64,000 nt of DNA, taken from assembly GCA_004799435.1 (NCBI GenBank), contig SSMV01000166.1, positions 16,020-80,019 on the forward strand, given 5' to 3'. Position numbers and translations under genes: made by a program. Source of the stretch: Bradyrhizobium sp. (GTDB lineage Bacteria > Pseudomonadota > Alphaproteobacteria > Rhizobiales > Beijerinckiaceae). Shown here piece by piece: positions 20,874-29,917 of the stretch. The notes beneath the pieces are model-generated. The model saw nothing but the letters and a program-made list of their open reading frames with translations, was not told where the DNA came from and ran no database searches. How positions within the stretch are numbered: the first letter of the stretch is position 1; every line of letters starts with the position of its first letter.

Positions 20874-20954
20874 GTCACGCCCGCGCAAGCGGGCATCCAG
20901 ACCTTCCGAATGGCGCCAATGTTAAAGCTGGATTCCCGCTTTCGCGGGAATGAC
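20874..20954. repeat. REP/BIME-like inverted repeat: two 27-nt arms separated by 27 nt
   Basis: gtcacgcccgcgcaagcgggcatccag ... ctggattcccgctttcgcgggaatgac; 23/27 arm complementarity; each arm has its own small hairpin. Confidence 0.75.
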
Positions 20955-20999
20955 GCGCGAATTCACCTCAGGATGAGGGATAGATAAGCCGTGCCGCCC

Positions 21000-21350
21000 T
21001 CAGTGGCGGCACTTGCTCGCCTGCGCGTCGAAGGCGATGCCGAGGAACGGCAGGAACGTCGAAGTCATCGCCTCCTGGCTCGACAATTCGCGACACTGGC
21101 TGTTCCAGATATAGGCCGCATTGACGATCACACTCGCGGTGCCGATGAGGATCGCGACAGCCGGCCAAGGCGACGAAGGATGCTGCGTCGGACAGGGGGA
21201 GCGGGGCGCCCCGCAGGTCACACCGATCGCGCTGCATACGGGAATGAACCCGCAGCCGAATGGCGGAAAAGCCTGCGCCGGGACAGTTGAAGGCCCCCAG
21301 AACGCGAGGCTGGCGGTCGCCAGCACGGCGACGATCCTGCGAAATCCCAT
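21000..21350 (-). CDS. Small secreted/membrane Cys-containing protein, tandem paralog A
   Basis: MGFRRIVAVLATASLAFW...VNAAYIWNSQCRELSSQEAMTSTFLPFLGIAFDAQASKCRH; near-identical C-terminus in paralogs B and C. Confidence 0.75.
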   Translation of the reverse strand: MGFRRIVAVLATASLAFWGPSTVPAQAFPPFGCGFIPVCSAIGVTCGAPRSPCPTQHPSSPWPAVAILIGTASVIVNAAYIWNSQCRELSSQEAMTSTFLPFLGIAFDAQASKCRH

Positions 21351-21463
21351 GTGGCCCCCAAATCTTTGCGCGAAGTCTTTCCACGCTTGCGCCGGCGAGC
21401 GGGCGTCGCGATGCTGGGAACGATGCGGTCGATTGGACGCGGCCTCCGTTTCCATCTCCGCGC

Positions 21464-21826
21464 TCAGTGGCGGCACTTGCTCGCCTGCACGTCGAAGGCG
21501 ATGCCGAGGAACGGCAGGAGCGTCGACGTCGCCGCCTCCCGGCTCGACAATTCGCGACACTGGCTGTTCCAGATATAGGCGGCGTTGACCATCACGCTGA
21601 CCGTGCCGACGAACACCGCGACCGGCGCCCATGGCGACGGCGCATGCCCCGGCGAACCATGGGTCAACATCGGCCCGCAGAAGGCGTAGGCCGTGTCGAC
21701 GGTTCGATATTGCACCTGGTTCGCGCCGCAAGTGACGATTGGAAGCGCCTTGACCGGAATGATCGACGGCGCCCAGAACGCAAGACTGGCAGCCGCCAGA
21801 ACAGCGAGAAACCTGCGAATGCGCAT
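21464..21826 (-). CDS. Small secreted/membrane Cys-containing protein, tandem paralog B
   Basis: MRIRRFLAVLAAASLAFWAPS...VNAAYIWNSQCRELSSREAATSTLLPFLGIAFDVQASKCRH. Confidence 0.75.
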   Translation of the reverse strand: MRIRRFLAVLAAASLAFWAPSIIPVKALPIVTCGANQVQYRTVDTAYAFCGPMLTHGSPGHAPSPWAPVAVFVGTVSVMVNAAYIWNSQCRELSSREAATSTLLPFLGIAFDVQASKCRH

Positions 21827-21864
21827 TGTTATCGCTCCTGCCTCGCCTTTTCCGCCGGCGCGGC

Positions 21865-22212
21865 TCAATGGCGGCACTTGCTCGCCTGCGCGTCGAAGGC
21901 GATGCCGAGGAACGGCAGGAAGGTCGAAGTCATCGCCTCCTCGCTCGACAATTCGCGACACTGACTGTTCCAGATATAGGCCGCGTTGACGATCACGCTG
22001 ACGGCGCCGACCATGATCGCGATGGCTGGCCAGGGCGACGAAGGATGCTGGGTCGGACAGGGCAACGGCGGGGTCGCATAGGCCGTGTCGATCGTTTGGT
22101 ATTGACCAACCAGCCCGCAGCCGACCGGCGCCGCTTTCATCGGAACGATCGAAGGCGTCCAGAACGCAACACTTGCGGTCGCCAACACGGCGACGATCCT
22201 GCGAAGTCCCAT
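21865..22212 (-). CDS. Small secreted/membrane Cys-containing protein, tandem paralog C
   Basis: MGLRRIVAVLATASVAFWTPS...VNAAYIWNSQCRELSSEEAMTSTFLPFLGIAFDAQASKCRH. Confidence 0.75.
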   Translation of the reverse strand: MGLRRIVAVLATASVAFWTPSIVPMKAAPVGCGLVGQYQTIDTAYATPPLPCPTQHPSSPWPAIAIMVGAVSVIVNAAYIWNSQCRELSSEEAMTSTFLPFLGIAFDAQASKCRH

Positions 22213-22318
22213 GACAGCCCCCAAATCCTCCGGCGAAAGCGTCTCGCCGACGGTCTCCGCGACGCGGCCCCCGCCGGCACGAATCGCATCGTCACTTGGG
22301 GAGTGATTCGCGCCGCTG

Positions 22319-22693
22319 TCAACGCGACTCGGAGTCGCAGCCGCATGTCGAAGCCGCGGCGTCAGGTTTGCGCTCGCTTTGGAGCGCAAATGGCGCAAAC
22401 AGAGCCTCGGCCGCCTCGCGAGCGCCTTCCGGCGCGGTGATCGTGACGGCGATCACGTCCGCCCGCTCGCTGACTTCGAAATCGAGGAAGGCGCAGCAGA
22501 TCCGCTCGGCCTCGACCATTCGGCGGACGTCGTGAACCGCGGACGGGTCATAGGCGAGCGTGAGCCGGAGATCGTCTCGAACCGACATTCGCAGGGCGTG
22601 GCGATTGAGATCGGCGATCCAATCCGATCGCCGCTGGAAGCTTCCTATATCCAATGCACAGGCGATGGGCGCGGGTTCTGCGGTTTCGGGCAT
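22319..22693 (-). CDS. Small cysteine-rich protein divergent from a MerR regulator; function unknown
   Basis: ORF with ERICCAFLDFEV and C-terminal CGC; GGAGGAGG SD before ATG at 22693. Confidence 0.7.
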   Translation of the reverse strand: MPETAEPAPIACALDIGSFQRRSDWIADLNRHALRMSVRDDLRLTLAYDPSAVHDVRRMVEAERICCAFLDFEVSERADVIAVTITAPEGAREAAEALFAPFALQSERKPDAAASTCGCDSESR

Positions 22694-22738
22694 GATGACC
22701 TCCTCCGCCATCCTGGGGCTCGCCGGTGGCGCATAACC

Positions 22739-22769
22739 GCTCTACAAGTTAAAGTGACTTGAGGTTCAA
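22739..22769 (-). promoter_or_regulatory. MerR-type promoter/operator (TTGAAC-N19-TAGAGC with spacer dyad)
   Basis: Minus strand TTGAAC CTCAAGTCACTTTAACTTG TAGAGC; 19-bp spacer holds CAAGT-N7-ACTTG dyad. Confidence 0.65.
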
Positions 22770-22791
22770 GTCCCACGCTCGCGAGACGAAT

Positions 22792-23220
22792 ATGTCCGGA
22801 TACAAGATAGGCATTCTTGCCAAGCGCGCGGGCGCCAATGCGCCGACAATCCGTTACTACGAGCAGATCGGCTTGCTGCGACGCCCGGACCGCCAGGACG
22901 GTAATCAAAGACGCTACAGCGACGAGGATGTTGGGCGACTGACCTTCATTCGCCGCTGCCGCGCGTTTGGGTTTTCAATCGATCAAGTCCGAAGGCTCGC
23001 CGCCTTGGTCGAGGATCGGTCGCGCTCATGTGTCGAAGCGCGCGATATCGCGCAAGCCCACCTTGCCGAAGTTCGCGCCAAGCTGCGCGAACTCAGGGCG
23101 CTTGAAAAAAGCTTCGCGGGGTTCGTGGCCGATTGTGACGCCAAATGTGCCGGCGCACTCGGTCCCCAATGCGCCGTCCTTGACGAACTGTCGGTCAATG
23201 GTTCGACCGGAAAGCGCTAG
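22792..23220 (+). CDS. MerR family transcriptional regulator
   Basis: YKIGILAKRAGANAPTIRYYEQIGLLRRPDRQDGNQRRYSDEDVGRLTFIRRCRAFGFSIDQVRRL; three later Cys residues (CDAKCAGALGPQC). Confidence 0.92.
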   Translation: MSGYKIGILAKRAGANAPTIRYYEQIGLLRRPDRQDGNQRRYSDEDVGRLTFIRRCRAFGFSIDQVRRLAALVEDRSRSCVEARDIAQAHLAEVRAKLRELRALEKSFAGFVADCDAKCAGALGPQCAVLDELSVNGSTGKR

Positions 23221-23224
23221 CGAC

Positions 23225-24526
23225 CTAGCGCCCCTGCCCGCTTTTGGCCTGATAGGCCGGGCGGGTGCGGCGGCCCTGACGGGCGCGATGGGGCTGTTGG
23301 CTCGCCGAACGCGGATCGCGATGGGGCTGATGATGCGGCCGGTCCGGGGCCGGCGTCGCCTCGGCCTTGTGGGTCACCGGCGCCGGCTTGGGCGCCTTGT
23401 CGCCGCGACGATCGATCGAGAAAATATGCAGCCGGGTCAGGCGCTCGATCGCCCGCAATTGGTCGCGCTCGCTGCCGTCGCAGAGCGAGACGGCCTGCCC
23501 CGCCGCGCCGGCGCGCGCGGTGCGGCCGACGCGATGGACATAGGCCTCGGGCACCTCGGGCAATTCGAAATTGACGATATGGGTGACGCCGTCGATGTCG
23601 ATGCCGCGCGCGGCGATGTCGGTCGCCACCAACGCGCGCGCCTGTCCAGCGCGAAACGCCGCCAGCGCCCGCTCGCGCTGGCCTTGGCTTTTGTTGCCGT
23701 GAATGGCGAGCGCGCCGATCCCGGCCTCGGCCAGCGTCGTGGCGACGCGATCGGCGCCGCGCTTGGTGCGGGTGAACACAATGGTTTTCGTCATCGCCGG
23801 ATCGGCGAGCAATTCGACCAGCATGTCGCGCTTGCGCGCCGCGTCGACGAAAATGACCGTCTGTTCGACGCGGTCGGCGGTTTTAGCCGCCGGGGTGACC
23901 GCGACTTCCTGCGGGTCGCGCAGCAGCTCGGCCGCGAGTTTACGGATGTCGGTCGGCATGGTCGCCGAGAAGAAGAGGTTTTGCCGCTTCTTCGGCAGAT
24001 CGCGCACGATGCGGCGGATGGGCTTGATGAAGCCGAGATCGAGCATCTGGTCGACTTCGTCGAGGACGAGAAATTCGACGCCGCTCAGATTGGCGACGCG
24101 CGCATCGAGATGATCGACGAGACGGCCGGGCGTCGCGACCAGCACGTCGAGCCCGCGCGCCAGGGCGCGGATCTGCGCACCATGCGGCACGCCGCCGAAG
24201 ACGACGGCGATCTCGAACGGCAGGCCGGCGGAGAGATCGCGAAAGCTCTGCGCGATCTGACTGGCGAGTTCGCGGGTGGGCGCAAGCACCAGCACCCGCG
24301 CGCCGCCGCGCGGCGCGGGTCGCTTGTCGGCGAGCAGGCGATTGAGGATGGGGAGAGCGAAAGCCGCAGTCTTGCCGGTGCCCGTCTGGGCGATGCCGAC
24401 GAGGTCATGTCCATTCATCAGAATGGGAATCGCCTTGGCCTGGATCGGCGTCGGCTTGGAATAACCCATCTTGGTCAAGGCGATAACGAGCGGCGCGGCA
24501 AGGCCGAAGCCGTTGAAATTTTCCAA
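23225..24526 (-). CDS. DEAD-box ATP-dependent RNA helicase (RhlE-like)
   Basis: AQTGTGKTAAF, PTRELASQI, VLDEVDQML (DEVD variant of DEAD), FSATMP, HRVGRTARAG. Confidence 0.95.
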   Translation of the reverse strand: MENFNGFGLAAPLVIALTKMGYSKPTPIQAKAIPILMNGHDLVGIAQTGTGKTAAFALPILNRLLADKRPAPRGGARVLVLAPTRELASQIAQSFRDLSAGLPFEIAVVFGGVPHGAQIRALARGLDVLVATPGRLVDHLDARVANLSGVEFLVLDEVDQMLDLGFIKPIRRIVRDLPKKRQNLFFSATMPTDIRKLAAELLRDPQEVAVTPAAKTADRVEQTVIFVDAARKRDMLVELLADPAMTKTIVFTRTKRGADRVATTLAEAGIGALAIHGNKSQGQRERALAAFRAGQARALVATDIAARGIDIDGVTHIVNFELPEVPEAYVHRVGRTARAGAAGQAVSLCDGSERDQLRAIERLTRLHIFSIDRRGDKAPKPAPVTHKAEATPAPDRPHHQPHRDPRSASQQPHRARQGRRTRPAYQAKSGQGR

Positions 24527-24781
24527 TGGAATCTCTTTTCAGGTAGCCGCAATGGCGCGAAAAACCCGCGCGGCGGCTGATAGTGGCTAAAGGGGGGACG
24601 CCCTGCGTGTCCGGGCAATCGGGTGGTTTACAAACCAGCGCTCGACAGGAGGACAAATCTGCCCTTCACGCAATCGGCGCATGTCGGCCGCAATTCGCGC
24701 GACGGGGCCTTATCCATGCTGCGGCGCACAATGTCAAGCTGATCCCGCATCGGACCGTCGCGACGATGGGCGCCGATCGCC

Positions 24782-25225
24782 TCAAGCGGCCCTGTTTTTG
24801 GGCCGAAGCGCGCTTTCGGTAGGCGTGAGCAGTTTGCAACTGTTGATGAGCCACTGGCCGTCCGGTTGGCGCTCAAGTTGGTAGAGCGCGATCCAGATCT
24901 GATTCTCATCGTCGACCAGCGTCGCCGTGATCGAAATCGTGTCGCCGTCCACCTGTGCCTCACCGAAACCGACCTCGCGGTGGCGATAGACCGGCGCATA
25001 GTGGTTGCGCACCATGCCGATGAAAATGTCCTGATCGGTGAACGTCATCTTCAGGCCCGGCGAGACCAGCGCGTAAGCGCCGGCCGCGTCATCGTGGGCG
25101 AAGGCGTCGAGCTGGCGCGAAATGATCGCCCGTGCTTCCTGCGTCGATTGGGCGCCAGCAGGACCGCTCACAAGCGCGGAGAAGAGAACGGCGACGAGCG
25201 CCAGTCCTCGCATAACACTCGCCAT
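24782..25225 (-). CDS. Secreted DUF4864-like protein
   Basis: Signal peptide plus QEARAIISRQLDAFAHDDAAGAYALVSPGLK...F pattern. Confidence 0.75.
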   Translation of the reverse strand: MASVMRGLALVAVLFSALVSGPAGAQSTQEARAIISRQLDAFAHDDAAGAYALVSPGLKMTFTDQDIFIGMVRNHYAPVYRHREVGFGEAQVDGDTISITATLVDDENQIWIALYQLERQPDGQWLINSCKLLTPTESALRPKNRAA

Positions 25226-25280
25226 GGCCCCGCCCTCCTCAAGACGATGAGAATAGATACGCGCTGACTTCAAGAAAGTT

Positions 25281-26048
25281 TCACAGGGAATCGAGGAACG
25301 CTAGTGCGCGCGCCTTATAGGCCTTGTCGCCGACCGCGAGATTATGGTCGCGACCAGGAATGTCGAAGGCTTCACCCTGCGCCAGCATGGCCGCCAGGCG
25401 ATGCGGGTCGCCCGCCACCGCATCGCGCGTCCCGACCGCCACCAGCGCCGGACAAGCGATGCGCCTGACCTCGTTCTCGTCGAGCGTCTGGCGCGACCCG
25501 CGAATGCAGGCGGCGAGCGCTGGCAGATCGCTCTTGGTCTGTTCGGCGAAGGCGCGAAACATGCGCTGCATCGGGTCGCTCAACTCGTCGAGCGAAGCCG
25601 CCTCCATCGCGTCGGCAATGCCAAGCGGCAGGCCGACCCCGTCGGTCAGATGATCGCCAAGGCCGCCCAAGATCAAGGAGCGCACGAGCTCCGGCCGGGC
25701 GAGCGCGAGGAAGCTGGCGATCCGCGCGCCCATCGAATAGCCCATCGCGTCGGCGCGACTTATGCCGAGATGATCGAGCAGATTGGCGGCGTCCTCAGCC
25801 ATTGTCGCCGAATGATAGGCCTCGGGATCGGTCGGCTTGTCGCTCTGGCCATGGCCGCGATTGTCGAAGGCGATCACCCGCCGGCCGGCCCCGGTCAGCG
25901 TATCGACCCAGCGCGGATTGACCCAATTGACCCGATGGTTGGAGGCGAAACCATGGATAAGCAGAATCGGCTCGCCGCGATCCGCGCCCTGCGGCGCAAC
26001 ATCGATATAGGCGATGCTGAGACCGCCGGAATTGAAAAACGCGACCAT
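25281..26048 (-). CDS. Alpha/beta hydrolase
   Basis: ILLIHGFASNHRVNW; AMGYSMGARIASF nucleophile elbow; GRDHNLAVGDKAYK. Confidence 0.92.
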   Translation of the reverse strand: MVAFFNSGGLSIAYIDVAPQGADRGEPILLIHGFASNHRVNWVNPRWVDTLTGAGRRVIAFDNRGHGQSDKPTDPEAYHSATMAEDAANLLDHLGISRADAMGYSMGARIASFLALARPELVRSLILGGLGDHLTDGVGLPLGIADAMEAASLDELSDPMQRMFRAFAEQTKSDLPALAACIRGSRQTLDENEVRRIACPALVAVGTRDAVAGDPHRLAAMLAQGEAFDIPGRDHNLAVGDKAYKARALAFLDSL

Positions 26049-26127
26049 GACGCCGCCATAGCGCGGCGACCGGATGCGCGCCAGCGTGATAGAAGACGGC
26101 TTGGCGCATAGGCGACGATCGGCCTTA

Positions 26128-26511
26128 ATGGCGCGCCTTGAACCGGAGCCCGCTTTGAAAACCCTCGCCCTTGTTCTCTCCGCCTTCGTCGCGCTGGAGC
26201 ATCTCGGCTTTCTCGGCCTCGAGATGTTCGCCTGGACAACGCCGCTCGGCCAAAGCACCTTCCACACCACGCCCGATTTCGCCAAGGCGACGGCGCCGCT
26301 CGCCGCCAATCAGGGACTCTATAACGGCTTCCTCGCCGCCGGCCTCGCGTTTGCGCTATGGCGGGGCGACATTGGCGCGCAGCTGTTTGTTCTGGGCTGC
26401 GTGATCGTCGCCGGCGTTTTTGGCGCAGCAACCGCCTTCATTAACATCCTGTTCATCCAGGCTTTGCCGGCCGCGCTCGCTTTCGCGGCCACCCTCGCGG
26501 CGAATCGGTGA
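26128..26511 (+). CDS. DUF1304-like small membrane protein
   Basis: Four TM segments; [15 protein letters not shown]...[15 protein letters not shown]. Confidence 0.8.
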   Translation: MARLEPEPALKTLALVLSAFVALEHLGFLGLEMFAWTTPLGQSTFHTTPDFAKATAPLAANQGLYNGFLAAGLAFALWRGDIGAQLFVLGCVIVAGVFGAATAFINILFIQALPAALAFAATLAANR

Positions 26512-27239
26512 CTGCGCAATTCGCGCCCCGACTTTCGCTGCGCGCGCCTTTCAAGGCGAGCCCCGGTTCGCCGCCGGTCGAATGGCTCGTCGCGACAGGC
26601 CCCGTCGCCTATCCCGACGCGCTGGCCGAAATGGAGCACCGCTCAGCGGCGATCGCCGAGGGGAGCGCCGCCGAGCGCGTCTGGCTCGTCGAGCATCCGG
26701 CGATTTACACCGCCGGCGCCAGCGCGAAGGACGGCGATCTCCTCGATCCGCGTTTTCCTGTCTATCGCGCCGGGCGCGGCGGCCAGTTCACCTATCATGG
26801 GCCCGGCCAGCGCCTGGCCTATGTGATGCTCGACCTCAAGCGCCGCCGCCAGGATCTGCGCGCCTATGTCGCCGCGCTGGAAGGCTGGCTGATCGACGCG
26901 CTGGCGACGCTGGGCGTCACTGGCGAAACGCGCGAGAGCCGGGTCGGCGTCTGGGTCGCGCGGCCCGACAAAACGGCGGGAGTCGACGGTTCGCCGGCCG
27001 AGGACAAGATCGCGGCGATCGGCGTTCGTGTAAGGCGATGGGCGACATTCCACGGCGTCTCGCTCAATGTCGCGCCGGACCTGTCGCATTTCTCAGGGAT
27101 CGTCCCTTGCGGCGTCGCGGACTCTCATTACGGCGTGACCAGCCTTGCCGATCTCGGCCGCCCCGCGAGCATGGCCAAGGTCGACGCCGCCCTGGCCGCG
27201 GCTTTCGTCGCTCGTTTCGGGCCGACGATCGCAATCTGA
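26508..27239 (+). CDS. lipB: Octanoyltransferase
   Basis: [42 protein letters not shown]. Confidence 0.95.
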   Translation: MTAQFAPRLSLRAPFKASPGSPPVEWLVATGPVAYPDALAEMEHRSAAIAEGSAAERVWLVEHPAIYTAGASAKDGDLLDPRFPVYRAGRGGQFTYHGPGQRLAYVMLDLKRRRQDLRAYVAALEGWLIDALATLGVTGETRESRVGVWVARPDKTAGVDGSPAEDKIAAIGVRVRRWATFHGVSLNVAPDLSHFSGIVPCGVADSHYGVTSLADLGRPASMAKVDAALAAAFVARFGPTIAI

Positions 27240-27364
27240 GCGTTGAGCGCAGCGTGAGCGGTCGGCTGGCGCGGGCGCGACGCTTCGCATAAGAAAACGG
27301 CCGGCCGCCGGCGGCGCCGTCCCTCTTGAGCGAGCGCGGAACCCAAGGGAGCCCAAGGGAGCCT

Positions 27365-28849
27365 ATGTACGTCGCCCCCCAACGTGACCGCGAACGAATC
27401 GACGGCCTGGCGAGCTTCGCCGCGGTCGCATTTCTCGTCGCAATCGGTTTGGTGGCGGCCTTGGCGCGCGTCGGCGCGCCGGCGCGGCTTGTCGAAACGC
27501 TAGGGCCGCTGGTCGCGCTGCTCGGCCTCCTCGTCATCGGCGCCGTCAATCGCACCGCCAGGCTCGCCGATTTTCTCGCCGCACGGCGTTCCGTGCCGCC
27601 GGTCTACGGCGGCCTCGCTTTCACCGCGACCGCGACGGGGCTCGCCCTGACGCTCGGCCCGGAATCGAGCGCAACGCTCGCGCCATGGCCGGCGGCGGCG
27701 CTCGGCCTCGCCGGCGTTGCGCTGGTCGCCGGGCCGCTGCTCAGACGGGTCGACGCCAGCGGCGCGGCGGATGTCGTCGCCACAAGATTTCCCTTCGCGT
27801 CAATTCGCCTGCTCTTCGGCCTGGTCTCGGGCGTTGTCGGGGCGCTGACGGCGGCGGCCGGATTTTCCGCCGCCTCCGTCGCCCTGATCGCCGCGACGGA
27901 CGGAAACCCGCGCCTCGCCGAAATCGTTGTCGCTCTGGCGCTGGCGATCGGCGTCATTCCGGGCGGCCTCAAGGGATTGTTGTGGAGCGACGCGGCCAGC
28001 GCGGCCGGCGCGCTGGCGATCGCGGCGATCGGCGTCGCGGTGGCCTGGGCCGGCGGCGGCGACAATTTGGCGACGCTGGTTCATTGGCTTTCGATCGCGC
28101 CCCAGCCGGCCGACACCGACGCGATGCTGCGCGCGGTCGCCGGCGTTCTGGCGATCGCCGGCTTCCTTCCGCTTGCCGCGCCGGCGCTGGGCGCCCCGGA
28201 GGGAAACGCCCAAAGCGCCGGCGCCTACGGGCTCGCTTTCGGCGTCGTCGCTCTGGCGCTCGGCGCGATCGCCTGGGGCGCCTTTGCGCCCGCGGTGGCG
28301 GCGGCCCGCGCGCCGACCGCCGCCGCGCTGATTGGCGCCGCAGCGTGGTTGCCGGCGCTGGCGCTGGCGCGCGCCGGCGTCTTCGCCTCGGCGCGCGGCT
28401 TTGGCGTCGATCTCTCCGCCGCTTACGCGCGTTTCGCTCTGCTCGCCAGTCGCCGGATTGCGCTGACGCGCCTGACCATGGCGATGGTCATCGTCGGCGC
28501 GGGTGTCGCCGTCGATCGCGGCCTGGTCGACCCGCCGCGAACGCTGGCCTGGGCGCTGGCGCTCAATCTCGCGCTCGCCACGCCCCTGCTGGCGCTCGGC
28601 TTCGCCGATCGCGGCGGCAAATATTCGGCCGCCGCGCTGATGGCGAGCTCAGCCAGCGTGCTGGCGATCCGCCTTGGCCCGAATTTGAGTTCGGTCGACT
28701 CAGGAGACATTCTGGTGGCCGGTTTGATCGCCGGCGCCATGGGTCTGCTGGCGGGCGCTTTCGCCGCGCTCTTCGAAGGCCGGCCGCCGCCGCCAAGTTC
28801 GAAACCCTATGATCCCTTCGCCGATCTGCCTTTTGCGGCGCCGGAGTGA
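27365..28849 (+). CDS. Sodium:solute symporter family-like multi-TM protein
   Basis: ARLADFLAARRSVPPVYGGLAFTAT resembles SSS-family N-terminal region; many TM segments. Confidence 0.6.
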   Translation: MYVAPQRDRERIDGLASFAAVAFLVAIGLVAALARVGAPARLVETLGPLVALLGLLVIGAVNRTARLADFLAARRSVPPVYGGLAFTATATGLALTLGPESSATLAPWPAAALGLAGVALVAGPLLRRVDASGAADVVATRFPFASIRLLFGLVSGVVGALTAAAGFSAASVALIAATDGNPRLAEIVVALALAIGVIPGGLKGLLWSDAASAAGALAIAAIGVAVAWAGGGDNLATLVHWLSIAPQPADTDAMLRAVAGVLAIAGFLPLAAPALGAPEGNAQSAGAYGLAFGVVALALGAIAWGAFAPAVAAARAPTAAALIGAAAWLPALALARAGVFASARGFGVDLSAAYARFALLASRRIALTRLTMAMVIVGAGVAVDRGLVDPPRTLAWALALNLALATPLLALGFADRGGKYSAAALMASSASVLAIRLGPNLSSVDSGDILVAGLIAGAMGLLAGAFAALFEGRPPPPSSKPYDPFADLPFAAPE

Positions 28850-28853
28850 ATCT

Positions 28854-29672
28854 TCACCCCAGCAATAGCCGCTGCGCCTCGTCATAGACGCGGCGATCGC
28901 CAGCGGCGATGATCCGCCCGCCCCCGCTCGCCTCGCCGCCGTCCCACGTCGTCATTACCCCGCCGGCCCCGACGATGATCGGCTCGAGCGCCACGACGTC
29001 ATGCGGCTTCAGGCCGGTCTCGATCACCAGATCGACGAAACCCGCGGCCAGCGCGCAATAGGCGTAGCAATCGCCGCCATAGCGCACGAGGCGCGCCTGT
29101 TCCTCGACGCGGCGATAGGCCGCGCGGTCGGCGTCGTCACGAATGAGCGCCGGGCTGGTCGTCATCACCGTGGCCTCGGCAAGGCTGGCGCAGGGCCGCG
29201 TGCGCAGGGATCGGGTGACCCATTCCCCTGCGGGCGCGTCGGCGCGCGCAGGGGCCAGCGAACGCAGGCGCGCTCTCGCGCCGTCGCCGAAATAACGCTC
29301 GCGGGTGAAGGGCTGCGCCATCATGCCATAGACTGGCTTGCCGCGATGGGTCAGGCCGATCAGCGTGCCCCAAGTCGGCAGGCCGGAGATGAAGCTCTTG
29401 GTGCCGTCGATCGGATCGAGCACCCAGACATATTCCGCATCCGGCCTATCGTGACCATATTCCTCGCCGATGACGCCATGGGCCGGGAACATCTGGGCGA
29501 TCAGCCGCCGCATCGCCGATTCGGCTCCGCGGTCGGCCTCGGTGACCGGGTCGAAGACGCCGCCGCGCGATTTGTCCTCGGCGCCGATCGAGGTGCGGAA
29601 AAAGGGGAGAATCACCTCGCCGGAGACTTGCGCCAGACGGTCGACAAAGGCGGCGAAATCCACCGCAGTCAT
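28854..29672 (-). CDS. hisN: Inositol monophosphatase family / histidinol-phosphatase (HisN-like)
   Basis: DPVTEADRGAESAMRRLI; GEEYG; WVLDPIDGTKSFISG. Confidence 0.88.
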   Translation of the reverse strand: MTAVDFAAFVDRLAQVSGEVILPFFRTSIGAEDKSRGGVFDPVTEADRGAESAMRRLIAQMFPAHGVIGEEYGHDRPDAEYVWVLDPIDGTKSFISGLPTWGTLIGLTHRGKPVYGMMAQPFTRERYFGDGARARLRSLAPARADAPAGEWVTRSLRTRPCASLAEATVMTTSPALIRDDADRAAYRRVEEQARLVRYGGDCYAYCALAAGFVDLVIETGLKPHDVVALEPIIVGAGGVMTTWDGGEASGGGRIIAAGDRRVYDEAQRLLLG

Positions 29673-29917
29673 CTCAGGCGCTCCAAAAGGGCGAAATTGA
29701 TTTGCGCTGTTCGCATATCAGCTATGTCCAATTCTTTCAGGCGGCCCAATCGCAACTTTCCAAGCCGCCCGCAAGCTCTTGTTTCGTATAATATTATTTT
29801 CCGATGACGATTCCGGGCGGTCAAAGGTCTGTTGCAGATTGGTCGCACTCCCCTGAAACCCCGCGCAAAACCTCAGATAAGGCTTGCCTTCGCTGCGACG
29901 CATGCACATATTGTTGC

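Noticed and set aside
21000-21731. Reading 21000-21731 as one 243-aa gene
   Set aside because: The 5' half is an out-of-frame shadow of paralog B; the paralog-type start lies at 21350.
22967-24580. 537-aa plus-strand ORF overlapping merR and the DEAD-box helicase
   Set aside because: Shadow ORF opposite the helicase; real genes on both sides explain the DNA.
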